Numbered from the stretch's first letter, positions 33,601 to 41,981 are shown. The stretch is DNA of 64,000 bases from Paludibacteraceae bacterium (GCA_024401555.1 JAKSKV010000010.1:24724-88723); one strand, 5' to 3'. Made by a program: numbers and translations. Notes: generated by a model from the letters alone, not told the origin.

Positions 33601-33960
33601 CACGAATATGGCGGGTGTGGCGGCGTTGATACGGTTTAGCGTCTCTGTGCGTAACACCTCGTTCGCTGCGTCTTTTTGCCCATTGTTTCCCTTCTTGCGG
33701 GAGGCAGGGTAGAAGAAAACGTTCTCGTCGCCTATCACCTGTGTCAGATCGTGATAGAGGTAGGCGGCCGATTCTTCATCGTCCATGGTTACAAAGAGTG
33801 TCTTACCGGTGGTTTTGTTGATGTGTGCGAAAAGTATAGCGCACAATGATCCCTCTAACCCTTTGATGGAGAGGTTTTTCCCTTTCCCTGCGCACCAATT
33901 GTCCACGGTCTTGAACTGAGGGTGGGCGGAAAAGCGTGTTAATAAATCATTAATATCCAA
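30679..33960 (-). CDS. mfd: Transcription-repair coupling factor
   Basis: 1093 residues. Domain order is UvrB-like N-terminal region (about 1-300, including GSLCAILFAHINKTTGKTLF and SVRGSIIDVFSF), the CarD-like RNA polymerase-interaction domain (LQDFKPGDYVVHIDHGIGRF), and a RecG-like SF2 translocase with Walker A GDVGFGKTEIA, DEEQKFG box and TIPRTLQF, then the C-terminal TRCF domain. The enzyme removes RNA polymerase stalled at DNA lesions and recruits UvrA to the template strand. Length is usual for Bacteroidota. It is divergent from the glycosyltransferase gene with facing promoters. Confidence 0.96.
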   Translation of the reverse strand: MDINDLLTRFSAHPQFKTVDNWCAGKGKNLSIKGLEGSLCAILFAHINKTTGKTLFVTMDDEESAAYLYHDLTQVIGDENVFFYPASRKKGNNGQKDAANEVLRTETLNRINAATPAIFVSFPEAVAERVVDKSELNKKTLNLSVGQSIDTDFIIQALCEYGFSRVDFVYEPGQFSVRGSIIDVFSFSCEYPYRVDFFGDEIESIRTFNIESQLSLEKQEEISIVSNIHENNESAVPLFSLLGKDTILFFNDFRYAFDRISNYSEEITEEEAIIDSATFFEDCTRLKRVVFGGHDMGEESDNIHFESSPQPVFNKNFDLVSTDFETKSNKGYEVFVLSDNLHQTDRLASIFEDRGDKVTFTPIRKTLHRGFIDHTINVCCYTDHQIFDRYHKYSLRSDRARSGQLSLTLKELQDFKPGDYVVHIDHGIGRFAGLIQVDSNGKKQEVIKLLYQNDDMLLVSIHSLHKISRYKSKEGDEPRINKLGTGAWQTIKERTKKHVKDIARDLIALYAKRREEKGYAYSKDSFLQSELEASFIYEDTPDQIKTTADVKRDMERDMPMDRLVCGDVGFGKTEIAVRAAFKATTDNKQVAILVPTTVLALQHYKTFSERLKDFPVKVDYLNRSRSLKETKRIVKELGEGEINILIGTQKILGKEVKFKDLGLLIIDEEQKFGVSTKEKIKQMKVNVDTLTMTATPIPRTLQFSLMGARDLSVITTPPPNRYPIQTELHTFSEKVIQEAIQYELDRNGQVFFINNRVQNLNEIAALIKRLVPEARVCIGHGQMKGEDLEKIILDFLDYEYDVLLATTIVESGIDISNCNTIIVNEAQNFGLSDLHQLRGRVGRSNRRAFCYLLAPPLTNLTTDARRRLQAIESFSELGSGFNIAMQDLDIRGAGNLLGAEQSGFIADLGYEAYQKVLNEAVSELKANEFADLYAEENGKNAEQQFVTDCQIETDMELTFPSEYIESVSERMSLYRELDNVKDEKELAEFTNRLIDRFGALPSQTEDLLQLVRLRWIAVNLGFERLTLKMNRMTGYFIQSDESPYYQTDVFGRILTYLQEHAVRCKIRETGGRRSIQFLDVNNVTEAYNILSKI

Positions 33961-33979
33961 CTTCTATGTAATTTTTTAG

Positions 33980-33987
33980 CAAATATA
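33980..33987 (-). promoter_or_regulatory. -7 box of mfd
   Basis: Minus strand reads TATATTTG, 19 bp before the mfd start codon. Confidence 0.65.
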
Positions 33988-34012
33988 GCAATAAAAATTC
34001 CAAACCATTTTC

Positions 34013-34020
34013 TAAATTTG
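34013..34020 (+). promoter_or_regulatory. -7 box of the DPM1-like glycosyltransferase gene
   Basis: TAAATTTG lies 23 bp before the ATG at 34044 and 25 bp from the divergent mfd -7 box. Confidence 0.65.
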
Positions 34021-34043
34021 CAAGAAACCCATTTAAGAAAGAT

Positions 34044-34787
34044 ATGGAAGTGAACGATGGAGTGGTAATTATACCGACCTATAATGAAAAGGAAAATGTG
34101 GAGAACATCATTCGTGCCGTTTTAGGCTTGCCGAAGATGTTTCACGTCTTGATTATCGATGATAATTCCCCAGATGGAACCGCCAACATTGTCAAGGGCT
34201 TGATGAACGAGTTCTCTGGCAGGTTGCACATCTTGGAAAGATCGGGAAAGTTGGGCTTGGGAACGGCCTATATCACCGGTTTTAAATGGGCTTTGGAGAA
34301 TGGCTACGATTACATTTTCGAGATGGACGCCGATTTCTCCCACAATCCGAACGATGTATTGAAGTTGCATAAAGCTTGTGCGGAAGAGGGCGCCGATATG
34401 GCTATCGGTTCCAGATACATTAGTGGTGTAAATGTGGTGAATTGGCCGATGGGGCGTGTCTTGATGTCCTATTTCGCCTCTAAATATGTCCGCATTGTGA
34501 CGGGTATGAAAATTGCGGATACCACCGCCGGTTTCGTCTGTTACCGTCGCCAGGTGTTGGAGACGTTGGAGTTGGATTTGGTAAAATTCAAAGGTTATGC
34601 GTTCCAAATTGAGATGAAATATACCGCATATAAGTGTGGTTTTAATATCAAAGAGGTTCCTATTGTCTTCGTTAACAGGGTGTTAGGTAACTCGAAGATG
34701 AGCGGAGGTATTTTTGGAGAGGCGGTTTTGGGCGTCATCCGATTAAAAATAAGTAGTTTCTTTAGAAAATATCCGCAAAAAAAGTGA
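34044..34787 (+). CDS. Polyprenol-phosphate mannosyltransferase-like GT2 (DPM1-like)
   Basis: 247 residues, GT-A fold of family GT2. The nucleotide-sugar site is VVIIPTYNEKENVENIIRAV, and the metal-binding segment is FEMDADFSHNPNDV (the DxD). RYISGVNVVNW and the acceptor part GFVCYRRQVLE follow. No C-terminal membrane domain, as in the single-domain DPM1 group, so it would act at the inner face of the membrane. It would transfer mannose (or another hexose) from GDP-sugar to a polyprenyl phosphate for glycan or protein glycosylation. The stop codon adjoins a promoter for pyrC, 35 bp upstream of it. Confidence 0.88.
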   Translation: MEVNDGVVIIPTYNEKENVENIIRAVLGLPKMFHVLIIDDNSPDGTANIVKGLMNEFSGRLHILERSGKLGLGTAYITGFKWALENGYDYIFEMDADFSHNPNDVLKLHKACAEEGADMAIGSRYISGVNVVNWPMGRVLMSYFASKYVRIVTGMKIADTTAGFVCYRRQVLETLELDLVKFKGYAFQIEMKYTAYKCGFNIKEVPIVFVNRVLGNSKMSGGIFGEAVLGVIRLKISSFFRKYPQKK

Positions 34788-34795
34788 TATATTTG
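34788..34795 (+). promoter_or_regulatory. -7 box of pyrC
   Basis: TATATTTG follows directly after the stop codon of the glycosyltransferase gene and is 27 bp before the pyrC ATG. Confidence 0.6.
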
Positions 34796-34822
34796 AATTG
34801 AGATAATTAAAAATAAAATACG

Positions 34823-36169
34823 ATGGGTACTATACTAATTCATAAGGCAAAAATCATTAATGAGGGAAATTCTTTCCGCGGTTCCGTGTTGATCGAGGGA
34901 AATAAGATCTCAAAGATTTTTAAGGACGATGTTCCTGAATCAGTGTTGAAAAGTGCGGAGGTGATTGATGCCGAGGATAAATGGCTCCTTCCTGGTGTAA
35001 TCGATTCACATGTGCATTTCCGTGAGCCTGGCTTGACGGCAAAGGGCGATTTCGCTTCTGAGTCTCGTGCGGCGGTTGCGGGTGGTGTCACCTCCGTGAT
35101 GGATATGCCAAATTGTAAGCCTGCTACGACCAGTATGGCTGAATTGGACAAGAAGGTGGAATTGGCGAAGGAAAAGTGCTTGACCAACTATGCCTTCTAT
35201 TTGGGCGCTACCAATGATAATATCGAGGAGGTGGTGAATGCCGATCCTTCTAAAGTGTGTGGTATCAAGGTATTTGTCGGACAATCAACCGGTAATATGC
35301 GTGTGGATGATCCGAAGGTTTTGGAGCGAATTTTCGCTGAGTCGAAACTTCCTGTCGCTACCCATAACGAGGATGAGGAGATGATCCAAGCCAATTTGGC
35401 GAAAGTGAAGGCTGAATTGGGCGATCAACCAATTCCTATCTCATATCACGAGATTATCCGTAACTCAGACGCTTGCTACAAATCCACCTCTAAGGTGATC
35501 GATTTGGCAAAGAAATATGGCACAAGATTGCACGTGCTCCATTTGACTACCGCTAAGGAGATGGCTTTGTTCAACACCAAGCCATTGGCGGAGAAGAAGA
35601 TTACTGCTGAGACTTGTGTGGGTTATTTGTGGTTTGATGATAACGATTATGAGCGTTTGGGCGCTAAGATCAAGTGCAATCCTTCCATCAAGAAGGAGAA
35701 GAGCCGCGTCAACTTGTTGAAGGCGGTGGAGGCTGGTATCATCGATACCATCGCAACCGACCACGCACCACATTTGTTGAGTGAGAAGGAGGGCGACTGC
35801 CTACAAGCAGTTTCAGGCTATCCATCCATCCAACACGCCTTGCCGATGATGCTTGATTTGGCGAAGAAGGGTAACTTTACCCGTGAGCAGGTGGTGGAGA
35901 AAATGTGTCATAATCCTGCGAGAATCTTCAACGTGGAGAAGCGAGGATTTATTCGCAAGGGATATTACGCCGACCTTGTTTTGGTGGAACCAAATGTGCC
36001 ATACGAGGTAAAGAAGGAGGAGCTTCTTTACAAGTGTGGATGGTCTCCAATGGAGGGCGAAACATTGAAATACAAGGTATCCCAGACATTTGTGAATGGA
36101 GTTCTTGTTTATGACAATGGAAAAATCAATGATGCGAAGAAGGGTGAAATGATCACTTTCGCACGTTAA
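34823..36169 (+). CDS. pyrC: Dihydroorotase
   Basis: 448 residues, class I dihydroorotase of the amidohydrolase superfamily. Metal ligands are DSHVHFREPG (HxH plus Arg for substrate), then the conserved GGVTSVMDMPNCKPAT and THNEDEE, HVLHLTT, and the Asp in TIATDHAPHLLSEKEG. The bridging Lys normally carboxylated in the family is replaced or lies near KVFVGQSTGN. It closes N-carbamoyl-aspartate to dihydroorotate in pyrimidine synthesis. Length is typical for the PyrC/PyrX-type long form. It starts 35 bp after the glycosyltransferase stop with its own -7 box. I did not resolve the Lys by alignment. Confidence 0.93.
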   Translation: MGTILIHKAKIINEGNSFRGSVLIEGNKISKIFKDDVPESVLKSAEVIDAEDKWLLPGVIDSHVHFREPGLTAKGDFASESRAAVAGGVTSVMDMPNCKPATTSMAELDKKVELAKEKCLTNYAFYLGATNDNIEEVVNADPSKVCGIKVFVGQSTGNMRVDDPKVLERIFAESKLPVATHNEDEEMIQANLAKVKAELGDQPIPISYHEIIRNSDACYKSTSKVIDLAKKYGTRLHVLHLTTAKEMALFNTKPLAEKKITAETCVGYLWFDDNDYERLGAKIKCNPSIKKEKSRVNLLKAVEAGIIDTIATDHAPHLLSEKEGDCLQAVSGYPSIQHALPMMLDLAKKGNFTREQVVEKMCHNPARIFNVEKRGFIRKGYYADLVLVEPNVPYEVKKEELLYKCGWSPMEGETLKYKVSQTFVNGVLVYDNGKINDAKKGEMITFAR

Positions 36170-36180
36170 AATAGAGCTGG

Positions 36181-36208
36181 CGAATCGTCGATTTTTTACG
36201 GCGATTCG
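36181..36208 (+). terminator. Hairpin after pyrC
   Basis: CGAATCG pairs with CGATTCG across a T-rich loop, with no clean T-run behind it. Possible terminator. Confidence 0.4.
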
Positions 36209-36283
36209 TCGGTGTTTCTAACCTTTTGAGCGAATTTTGGGAGGAGATGCCTCTATAGGCGTGGATGAACTTAAATAATTGGG

Positions 36284-36291
36284 TATATTTG
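36284..36291 (+). promoter_or_regulatory. -7 box of the TolC-family gene
   Basis: TATATTTG lies 19 bp before the ATG at 36311. Confidence 0.65.
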
Positions 36292-36310
36292 TGAATTAAT
36301 ATTTGACAAT

Positions 36311-37621
36311 ATGTACTTGAAGAAAGGTTTGCTATTAGCCTGTGCGCTATCATTCTCCACCCTCTCGTTCGGAGAGACGGAAACTTGGTCATTACAGCAG
36401 TGTATTGACTATGCATTGCAACAAAATATAAGTGTGCAGAAGGGTAGGCTTGTCTTGGAACAGAATAGAATTTCCACGGATCAAGCCAAGGGACAATGGG
36501 CACCCAGTGCTTCGTTCTCTACTTCTCACTCGTTGAGCAATAGACCTTTCACAGAGGTGGGGTACGCAAATAATTATAGTGGTAATTATAATTTGGGCGT
36601 TTCGTGGACTGTTTTTAACGGTTTTAGGCGAAAGTATAACATCGAGCAACAAGAGTTGCAGGAGACGATACAGGAGACCTCGTTGAAATCGACCGAAGAG
36701 GATATTAAAATATCTGTCTTATCCAACTATTTGCAAATCCTTTACGCAAAGGAGAGTGTGCGGATTCGCAAGAATTCGCTGCAAACATCGGAAGAGCAAC
36801 TCAATCGTTACAAACAGTTGTATGAGGCGGGATCGGTCTCGATGATCGACTTGTCGCAAATAGAGTCGCAACACGTGGCGGAAACTTATCAGTTGACTGT
36901 GGCGGAGAATCAGTTAGCGAACGATTTGCTACAGTTGAAACAGTTGCTTCGGTTGGATCTTGACCAGGATATTGATATCGTTACGCCTGAATTTACGGCC
37001 GATCAGGTGATGGAGGTGTTGGCCAACAAGGATTCCGTATATGCGGCGGCTTTGGCCAGTCGACCAGAGATCGCGATGGCGGAGATGAACGAGACGATGG
37101 CTGATCTGCAGATCAAGAGCGCGAAGTCGGGTTATTACCCTTCTGTAAATTTGAATGCGGGTGTCGGAACAGGGCATCGCAACCATGTGGATTTGAGTGG
37201 GGGAGACCAATTGAAAGAGAACTTCAATGAGAGCGTCGGACTCTCTCTTAATTATACGATAGCGGATAATAGAGAGCGTAAGTCGGCTGTCGGCAAGGCG
37301 AAGTTGAATAAAAATATCGCTGTGTTGGAGACGGAGAACTTGAAGGATGAACTCAAAAAGACCATCGAATCGGCCTATTTGGACGCACAGGCGGCACAAG
37401 TGAATTTCATCGCTGCCCAGAGCAACGAACAGGCGGCGACATCGGCCTATGAGTTGACTAAGGAGAAGTTCTCGTTGGGTATGAAGAGTCCGTTTGAGAT
37501 GTTGAGCGAGAAGAATACGTTGCTCAATGCCCAACAACAGACTTTGCAAGCGAAATATTCGGCAATCCTGAATAAGGAGGTGTTGCGCGTTTATCAAGGC
37601 TTGCCGATTCAGATAGAATAA
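36311..37621 (+). CDS. TolC-family outer-membrane efflux protein
   Basis: 436 residues. Signal peptide MYLKKGLLLACALSFSTLSF-G. Two outer-membrane efflux repeats rich in long helices: WSLQQCIDYALQQNISVQKG starts the first, and the second includes SRPEIAMAEMNETMADLQIK and AAQVNFIAAQSNEQAATSAY. Tyr/Gly-rich barrel hairpins (YANNYSGNYNLGVSWTVFNG) follow the first helix pair. It would form a trimeric exit duct for a tripartite efflux or type I secretion machine. No membrane-fusion or RND/ABC pump gene is adjacent, so the partners are elsewhere. Confidence 0.9.
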   Translation: MYLKKGLLLACALSFSTLSFGETETWSLQQCIDYALQQNISVQKGRLVLEQNRISTDQAKGQWAPSASFSTSHSLSNRPFTEVGYANNYSGNYNLGVSWTVFNGFRRKYNIEQQELQETIQETSLKSTEEDIKISVLSNYLQILYAKESVRIRKNSLQTSEEQLNRYKQLYEAGSVSMIDLSQIESQHVAETYQLTVAENQLANDLLQLKQLLRLDLDQDIDIVTPEFTADQVMEVLANKDSVYAAALASRPEIAMAEMNETMADLQIKSAKSGYYPSVNLNAGVGTGHRNHVDLSGGDQLKENFNESVGLSLNYTIADNRERKSAVGKAKLNKNIAVLETENLKDELKKTIESAYLDAQAAQVNFIAAQSNEQAATSAYELTKEKFSLGMKSPFEMLSEKNTLLNAQQQTLQAKYSAILNKEVLRVYQGLPIQIE

Positions 37622-37676
37622 AAAAACTTTTTCATAATAGTGTTTGTTTTCATTTTTAGAGTTAAAAACTCGAAGG

Positions 37677-37709
37677 ATCGCTAGACTGTGAAGTTTGGCG
37701 ATTTTTTTT
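37677..37709 (+). terminator. Terminator after the TolC-family gene
   Basis: ATCGCTAGAC pairs with GTTTGGCGAT (two G-T pairs) around a six-base loop, followed by a T-run. Confidence 0.65.
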
Positions 37710-37739
37710 GTTTAATTTCGCGTAATAAATTTAGTGGCT

Positions 37740-38420
37740 ATGGAGTGGATATTATGTTTCTTTTTTGTCTTAGTCGTTGCGCTTATCGTCATGATTCCAA
37801 TATTGGCGATATTGGGAATCCCTATATCTCTTGTTTTATATGCGCTAACCAAGGAAGGGGAAAGATTGTCCAAAGTCATTTCGTTTTGGGTGGGAGCTAT
37901 TATCTTTTTCTTGTTGTTCGCACTCTTTTCCGCTTACAACCTCGCACAGGGAGGAGCAGAGAATTCGGTGTTGATTGATGATCTTCAATATGTGAAAATC
38001 AAGGGGGAATATTCTCTCGCACGGTATGAGAATGGTCCATTTTTCATACAAGGAACTTTTGATATTAACAATGTGGATAGTTTGGCGGAGTTCGACGATT
38101 ATCTGTATGGCTATGCGGACAGTTCCTACTTTTCGCTCTCTTTGAAAGATGGCGAGGTGGAAAAAGATTCTATATTTGGTCATTTGCATCTTCCTGCCTC
38201 CTGTACGCAGGATTTGCTGGTGGATAGTGACACCTATTTTGCGGCGAAGTATGATTCGTTGTCCCGTGATTGGACTGATATTTTCTTGGTGCCATTTATG
38301 CTGGCTGTCGCATTGGCGTATTTGTCCTCATTTATGACAAAAAAACTAGTGGTTTGGTTGGAGGAAAAATACAAGATGTGGCGGAAGAAACGGAATGGAG
38401 ACCGTTTTTCGTTGGATTAG
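37740..38420 (+). CDS. Hypothetical membrane protein
   Basis: 226 residues from the ATG at 37740 (a GTG two codons earlier is also possible). Two N-terminal membrane helices (MEWILCFFFVLVVALIVMIP and VISFWVGAIIFFLLFALFSA). A soluble beta-rich periplasmic-type domain follows (about 60-165, acidic: LARYENGPFFIQGTFDINN, FDDYLYGYADSSYFSLSL), then one more helix (IFLVPFMLAVALAYLSSF) and a basic cytosolic tail (KYKMWRKKRNGDRFSLD). No family recognised. It lies alone between a terminator and the convergent response-regulator gene. Confidence 0.7.
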   Translation: MEWILCFFFVLVVALIVMIPILAILGIPISLVLYALTKEGERLSKVISFWVGAIIFFLLFALFSAYNLAQGGAENSVLIDDLQYVKIKGEYSLARYENGPFFIQGTFDINNVDSLAEFDDYLYGYADSSYFSLSLKDGEVEKDSIFGHLHLPASCTQDLLVDSDTYFAAKYDSLSRDWTDIFLVPFMLAVALAYLSSFMTKKLVVWLEEKYKMWRKKRNGDRFSLD

Positions 38421-38448
38421 TTTTGCAGGAAGGAATGTGAATGATAAA

Positions 38449-38487
38449 GGCCCAATCGAATGATGGTTTAAACCATTCGGTTGAGCC
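38449..38487. terminator. Hairpin between convergent genes
   Basis: GGCCCAATCGAATG pairs with CATTCGGTTGAGCC (a few mismatches), with an inner GGTTTAAACC palindrome. No long T-run, so the role is tentative. Confidence 0.55.
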
Positions 38488-38511
38488 TCCCTGTTTGGGT
38501 TAGAGATGTCC

Positions 38512-39225
38512 TCACACGTTCAACGCACTCAACAGCGCATCCTTGTAATTCTTTCCGATGGCCAATTTTTGTCCGTTGATGCTGACCATATTGCCTTCCA
38601 CCGATTCGATGTTAGAGAGAGAGACGATATAGGATTTATGGATGCGCATGAAATCGTTGGCGGGTAGTTCCTCCTCCAATTTTTTCAGGGAGTAGTAGGC
38701 GGTGATGCGCCTTTTGTCCTTCATGTGGAAGGTGACGTATTCACTCTGCCCCTCCACATACAAGAGGTTGTCGTAGTCGATCTTATACAGCTTGTAGTCT
38801 GCTTTCACCATAAAGAATCCACGCTCCGTACTCTCTGGAACGGTCTCTTTCCTTTTTGCTTTCATGCGTTCCGTCACCTTGTTGATGGCTTGTAGGAATC
38901 GAGGAAAAGAGATGGGCTTCAATAGATAGTCCACGGCCTCTAATTCGTAGCTGTCGATCGCATATTCCGCATAGGCGGTGGTGAAGATGACCAACGGCTT
39001 CTCCTTCATGGATTTGACCAACTCCAATCCGGATAGATCTGGCATCTGTATGTCGGACAGAATTAAGTCGATGGGTTCGGTGCGCATGACCTCCATCGCT
39101 TTGATCGCATTCTCGCATGTGCCGCAGAGTTGGAGATTGGGCACCTTGGATACATATTCGGAGAGAAGTTTTCTCGCTGGAAATTCATCGTCGATGATGA
39201 GTGTTCTGATTAATTCATTCTCCAT
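38512..39225 (-). CDS. LytTR-family response regulator
   Basis: 237 residues. N-terminal receiver domain (RTLIIDDEFPARKLLSEY, phosphoacceptor Asp58 in LILSDIQMPD, Thr and Lys of the active site in VIFTTAYAEYAIDSYEL and YLLKPIS). C-terminal LytTR DNA-binding domain (MVKADYKLYKIDYDNLLYVE, MRIHKSYIVSLSNIESVEG, GQKLAIGKNYKDAL). It would bind DNA as a dimer when phosphorylated by the adjacent kinase. Overlaps the 3' end of the LytS-type kinase gene by 11 bp, so the two are one operon. Target genes unknown. Confidence 0.93.
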   Translation of the reverse strand: MENELIRTLIIDDEFPARKLLSEYVSKVPNLQLCGTCENAIKAMEVMRTEPIDLILSDIQMPDLSGLELVKSMKEKPLVIFTTAYAEYAIDSYELEAVDYLLKPISFPRFLQAINKVTERMKAKRKETVPESTERGFFMVKADYKLYKIDYDNLLYVEGQSEYVTFHMKDKRRITAYYSLKKLEEELPANDFMRIHKSYIVSLSNIESVEGNMVSINGQKLAIGKNYKDALLSALNV

Positions 39226-40330
39226 AATCGTTTGCTATTTGTATTGTTAATTCAAGATTGAAATAGTTGTCTGCCTCGTCGATGTCCAATGTGTATTGGC
39301 CTGGATAGATGAGGTCGAGACGTTTGCGGACATTGTCGATGCCGATGCCCTTGATGTGCTTTTGCTCACGTTTCACGCTCCGTTTGCTGTTGTGGGCGAT
39401 GAATTGCAGATGCTGAGCATCCGCAATCAGTTTGAAATTCACGAAGGCATTCTCCTCCATACCGATGCCGCTGTACTTAAAGGCGTTTTCGACAAAGGGT
39501 TGCAGCAACATCGGGGCGATGAGGATGTGGTCGGAGGAGACCTCCTTGTCGAAATTGACATTGATGTCTTTTTCGTGGCTGTATCGTTGGAACTCGATAT
39601 AGTTTTCCAAATAATTGATCTCCTCGGTCAGCGAAATCTGGTTCTCCTTCGAACCGTAAGTGACGTATCTCAGCATCTCCGAGAGGGTCAGCACACTGTC
39701 CGCCGCGTTTTTATCGCCGGTATAGACCATGGAGTAGATGTTGTTCAGTGCGTTGAAGAGAAAGTGTGGATTGATTTGTGAACGGAGAAAGTTCAGCTCC
39801 AATTGCACCTTTTCCTGTAACATAGAGACTCTTTGCTCCTCCATCTCCTCGGTCCGTTTCCGGTAGTGGAGTAGGGTGGATACCAACATGGCACCCGTCA
39901 GCAAGATCATCACCTTCCATTTGGAGGATAGGAACAGCCGGTCGGCTGAGGTCTCTTCCTCCTCTTCGAAGAAGGCCCTTGTCTCAGATGGGAGGCGGAT
40001 GTCCAATAGCGCATCATCTTCATAGACAGTTTCCGTGTCGTGGGCGGAGAGCGTCGCGTCTTCCAGGTGATAGACCAGCACGGTAAGGGAGGCGACTAAG
40101 AGAATGGCCGAGATGATGAAGAGCGCCATTCGGTTCTTCGCCAGGAATAGGGGGAACAGGAGTGTTCGGTTGACCAGCGTGATCAGAAACATTCCCGCCG
40201 TCAACAAAGCCGCCAATTCCAGAGAGAGGAAAAGGTCGAATGAGATGTTGCTGAAGGTCAGCAGTGCGAAGACGGCCAACCAAACAGAAATCTCAAGGAT
40301 ATGTCTTTTCCAAAATATTGTGATGCTCAT
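39215..40330 (-). CDS. LytS-type sensor histidine kinase
   Basis: 371 residues. Four membrane helices (ISVWLAVFALLTFSNISFDL, LAALLTAGMFLITLVNRTLL, MALFIISAILLVASLTVLVY and, after an acidic periplasmic or cytosolic loop, WKVMILLTGAMLVSTLL), then a His kinase domain of the PF06580 type. The phosphorylated His is in QINPHFLFNALNNIYSM, and the ATP lid region has DNVRKRLDLIYPG. It would sense an envelope signal and pass phosphate to the LytTR regulator, whose gene it overlaps by 11 bp. No conserved periplasmic ligand domain is evident. Confidence 0.92.
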   Translation of the reverse strand: MSITIFWKRHILEISVWLAVFALLTFSNISFDLFLSLELAALLTAGMFLITLVNRTLLFPLFLAKNRMALFIISAILLVASLTVLVYHLEDATLSAHDTETVYEDDALLDIRLPSETRAFFEEEEETSADRLFLSSKWKVMILLTGAMLVSTLLHYRKRTEEMEEQRVSMLQEKVQLELNFLRSQINPHFLFNALNNIYSMVYTGDKNAADSVLTLSEMLRYVTYGSKENQISLTEEINYLENYIEFQRYSHEKDINVNFDKEVSSDHILIAPMLLQPFVENAFKYSGIGMEENAFVNFKLIADAQHLQFIAHNSKRSVKREQKHIKGIGIDNVRKRLDLIYPGQYTLDIDEADNYFNLELTIQIANDYGE

Positions 40331-40511
40331 CGCCTGTTTTGTTTACCTCAAAATTGCAAAAAAAATCGCACAATGAAAAATAAAATCAGTGAAAGCGACG
40401 CCTTGGCGTGTGAAAAGTTGTAAAGTCTGTTTTTGCTCCAATTTCCTTGCTTATTTCCTCGCTATCGTTTATTTTTTGTAAAAAATTAGATAACCTAATG
40501 GATAAAAACAC

Positions 40512-40519
40512 TAAATTTG
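40512..40519 (+). promoter_or_regulatory. -7 box of pheS
   Basis: TAAATTTG lies 28 bp before the ATG at 40548. Confidence 0.65.
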
Positions 40520-40547
40520 CAAGATTAAAAGGAAATTTTTGATAGAG

Positions 40548-41567
40548 ATGAAAGAGCGTATTAACAAACTTTTGAGTGAGATTAAGGATTTGCACGCCTC
40601 CAGCAAGGAGGATTTGGAATCATTACGTATCAAATATTTGAGCAAGAAGGGTGAGATATCTTCCTTGTTTAACGATTTCAGGAATGTCTCCAACGAGCAA
40701 AAGAAGGAGATGGGCCAGATGTTGAATGACTTGAAGAATTCGGCTCAAGATAAGATCAATGAGTTGAAGACTTTGTTGGACAGCACTTCCGAGAAGGATG
40801 AGAATTTGGATTTGACCAGAACCCCAGATCCAGTGGAGTTGGGTACCCGTCATCCGCTTTCCATCGTGAAGAACGAGATCGCCGATATTTTCTCTCGCTT
40901 AGGTTTTGTTGTTGCGGAAGGCCCTGAAATCGAGGATGACTGGCATGTGTTCTCCGCTTTGAACTTCCCGCCAGAGCACCCTGCCAGAGATATGCAGGAT
41001 ACATTCTTCATCACCAGGGATCCGGATGTCTTGTTGCGTACACACACATCATCTGTTCAATCCCGCATCATGACCAGCCAAAAACCTCCAATCAGGGTTT
41101 TGTGTCCTGGCCGTGTCTATCGTAATGAGGCTATCTCTTACCGCGCGCACTGCTTCTTTCATCAGGTAGAGGGCCTTTATATCGACAAGAATGTTTCGTT
41201 CGCGGATTTGAAGCAAGCGCTTCTCTATTTTGCGAAGGAGATGTTCGGAGAGGGTACAAAGATTCGTTTACGTCCTTCATATTTCCCATTCACTGAGCCT
41301 TCCGCTGAGATGGATATCTCTTGTAACCTTTGTGGCGGAAAGGGCTGCGCGTTCTGTAAGGGAACCGGATGGGTAGAGATCCTCGGATGTGGTATGGTGG
41401 ATCCTAATGTTTTGGAAAATTGTGGCATTGATAGCAAGGTATATACCGGATATGCGTTCGGTATGGGTATCGAGCGTATCACTAACTTAAAGTATCAGGT
41501 GAAGGATTTGCGTATGTTCTCGGAGAACGACGTCAGATTCTTGAACCAATTTAAATCAGCTTATTAA
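40548..41567 (+). CDS. pheS: Phenylalanyl-tRNA synthetase alpha subunit
   Basis: 339 residues from the ATG at 40548; a TTG three codons earlier is less likely. N-terminal coiled coil (about 1-85) for tRNA contact, then the class II core: motif 1 region HPLSIVKNEIADIFSRLGF, motif 2 with HCFFHQVEGLYIDKNVSF, TSSVQSRIM, and motif 3 GYAFGMGIERITNLKYQV. A CxxC pair (CNLCGGKGCAFCKGTGW) is usual in bacterial PheS of this branch. It charges tRNA-Phe as an alpha2beta2 enzyme with PheT, which is not in the window. A bactofilin gene begins only 6 bp after its stop. Confidence 0.97.
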   Translation: MKERINKLLSEIKDLHASSKEDLESLRIKYLSKKGEISSLFNDFRNVSNEQKKEMGQMLNDLKNSAQDKINELKTLLDSTSEKDENLDLTRTPDPVELGTRHPLSIVKNEIADIFSRLGFVVAEGPEIEDDWHVFSALNFPPEHPARDMQDTFFITRDPDVLLRTHTSSVQSRIMTSQKPPIRVLCPGRVYRNEAISYRAHCFFHQVEGLYIDKNVSFADLKQALLYFAKEMFGEGTKIRLRPSYFPFTEPSAEMDISCNLCGGKGCAFCKGTGWVEILGCGMVDPNVLENCGIDSKVYTGYAFGMGIERITNLKYQVKDLRMFSENDVRFLNQFKSAY

Positions 41568-41573
41568 TATTTA

Positions 41574-41981
41574 ATGTTTAAAAAATCTAATATCATGGGA
41601 ATTGGGAAGGACACAATGCCAATGGGTACCGAGCATAACACTTTGGCTTTCGGTACGAAGGTGGTTGGCGATATCCAAGCTGAAAATGACTTCAGATTGG
41701 ATGGTTCCGTAGAAGGTACTATTGTTTGTAAAGGAAAGATTATCATTGGAACCAAGGGCGTGATGTCCGGTACAATGACTTGCGCGAATGCGGATGTGAT
41801 GGGAACTGTTAAGGGTAAGATGGTGATTGCCGATACCCTCTCATTGAAGTCCACCGCAAGAGTAGAGGGCGAGATCATCACCAAGACGCTCTCGATCGAG
41901 CCTCAGGCTGTTTTCTCAGGTACTTGCGACATGAGCGGCAATAAGGCTGCGCAAGGAGCGGCTCCTGCTCCAGCCAAGTAA
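41574..41981 (+). CDS. Bactofilin (polymer-forming cytoskeletal protein)
   Basis: 135 residues; the start may also be ATG at 41595. Bactofilin (DUF583) core with a right-handed beta-helix made of about 18-residue turns: NTLAFGTKVVGDIQAENDFR, GSVEGTIVCKGKIIIGTKGV, GTMTCANADVMGTVKGKMVI and so on. The disordered C-terminal tail is Ala/Pro-rich. Bactofilins form cytoplasmic or membrane-associated filaments that place cell-wall enzymes. It is 6 bp after pheS and has a strong terminator behind it, so it shares the pheS transcript. The function is not tied to pheS. Confidence 0.92.
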   Translation: MFKKSNIMGIGKDTMPMGTEHNTLAFGTKVVGDIQAENDFRLDGSVEGTIVCKGKIIIGTKGVMSGTMTCANADVMGTVKGKMVIADTLSLKSTARVEGEIITKTLSIEPQAVFSGTCDMSGNKAAQGAAPAPAK

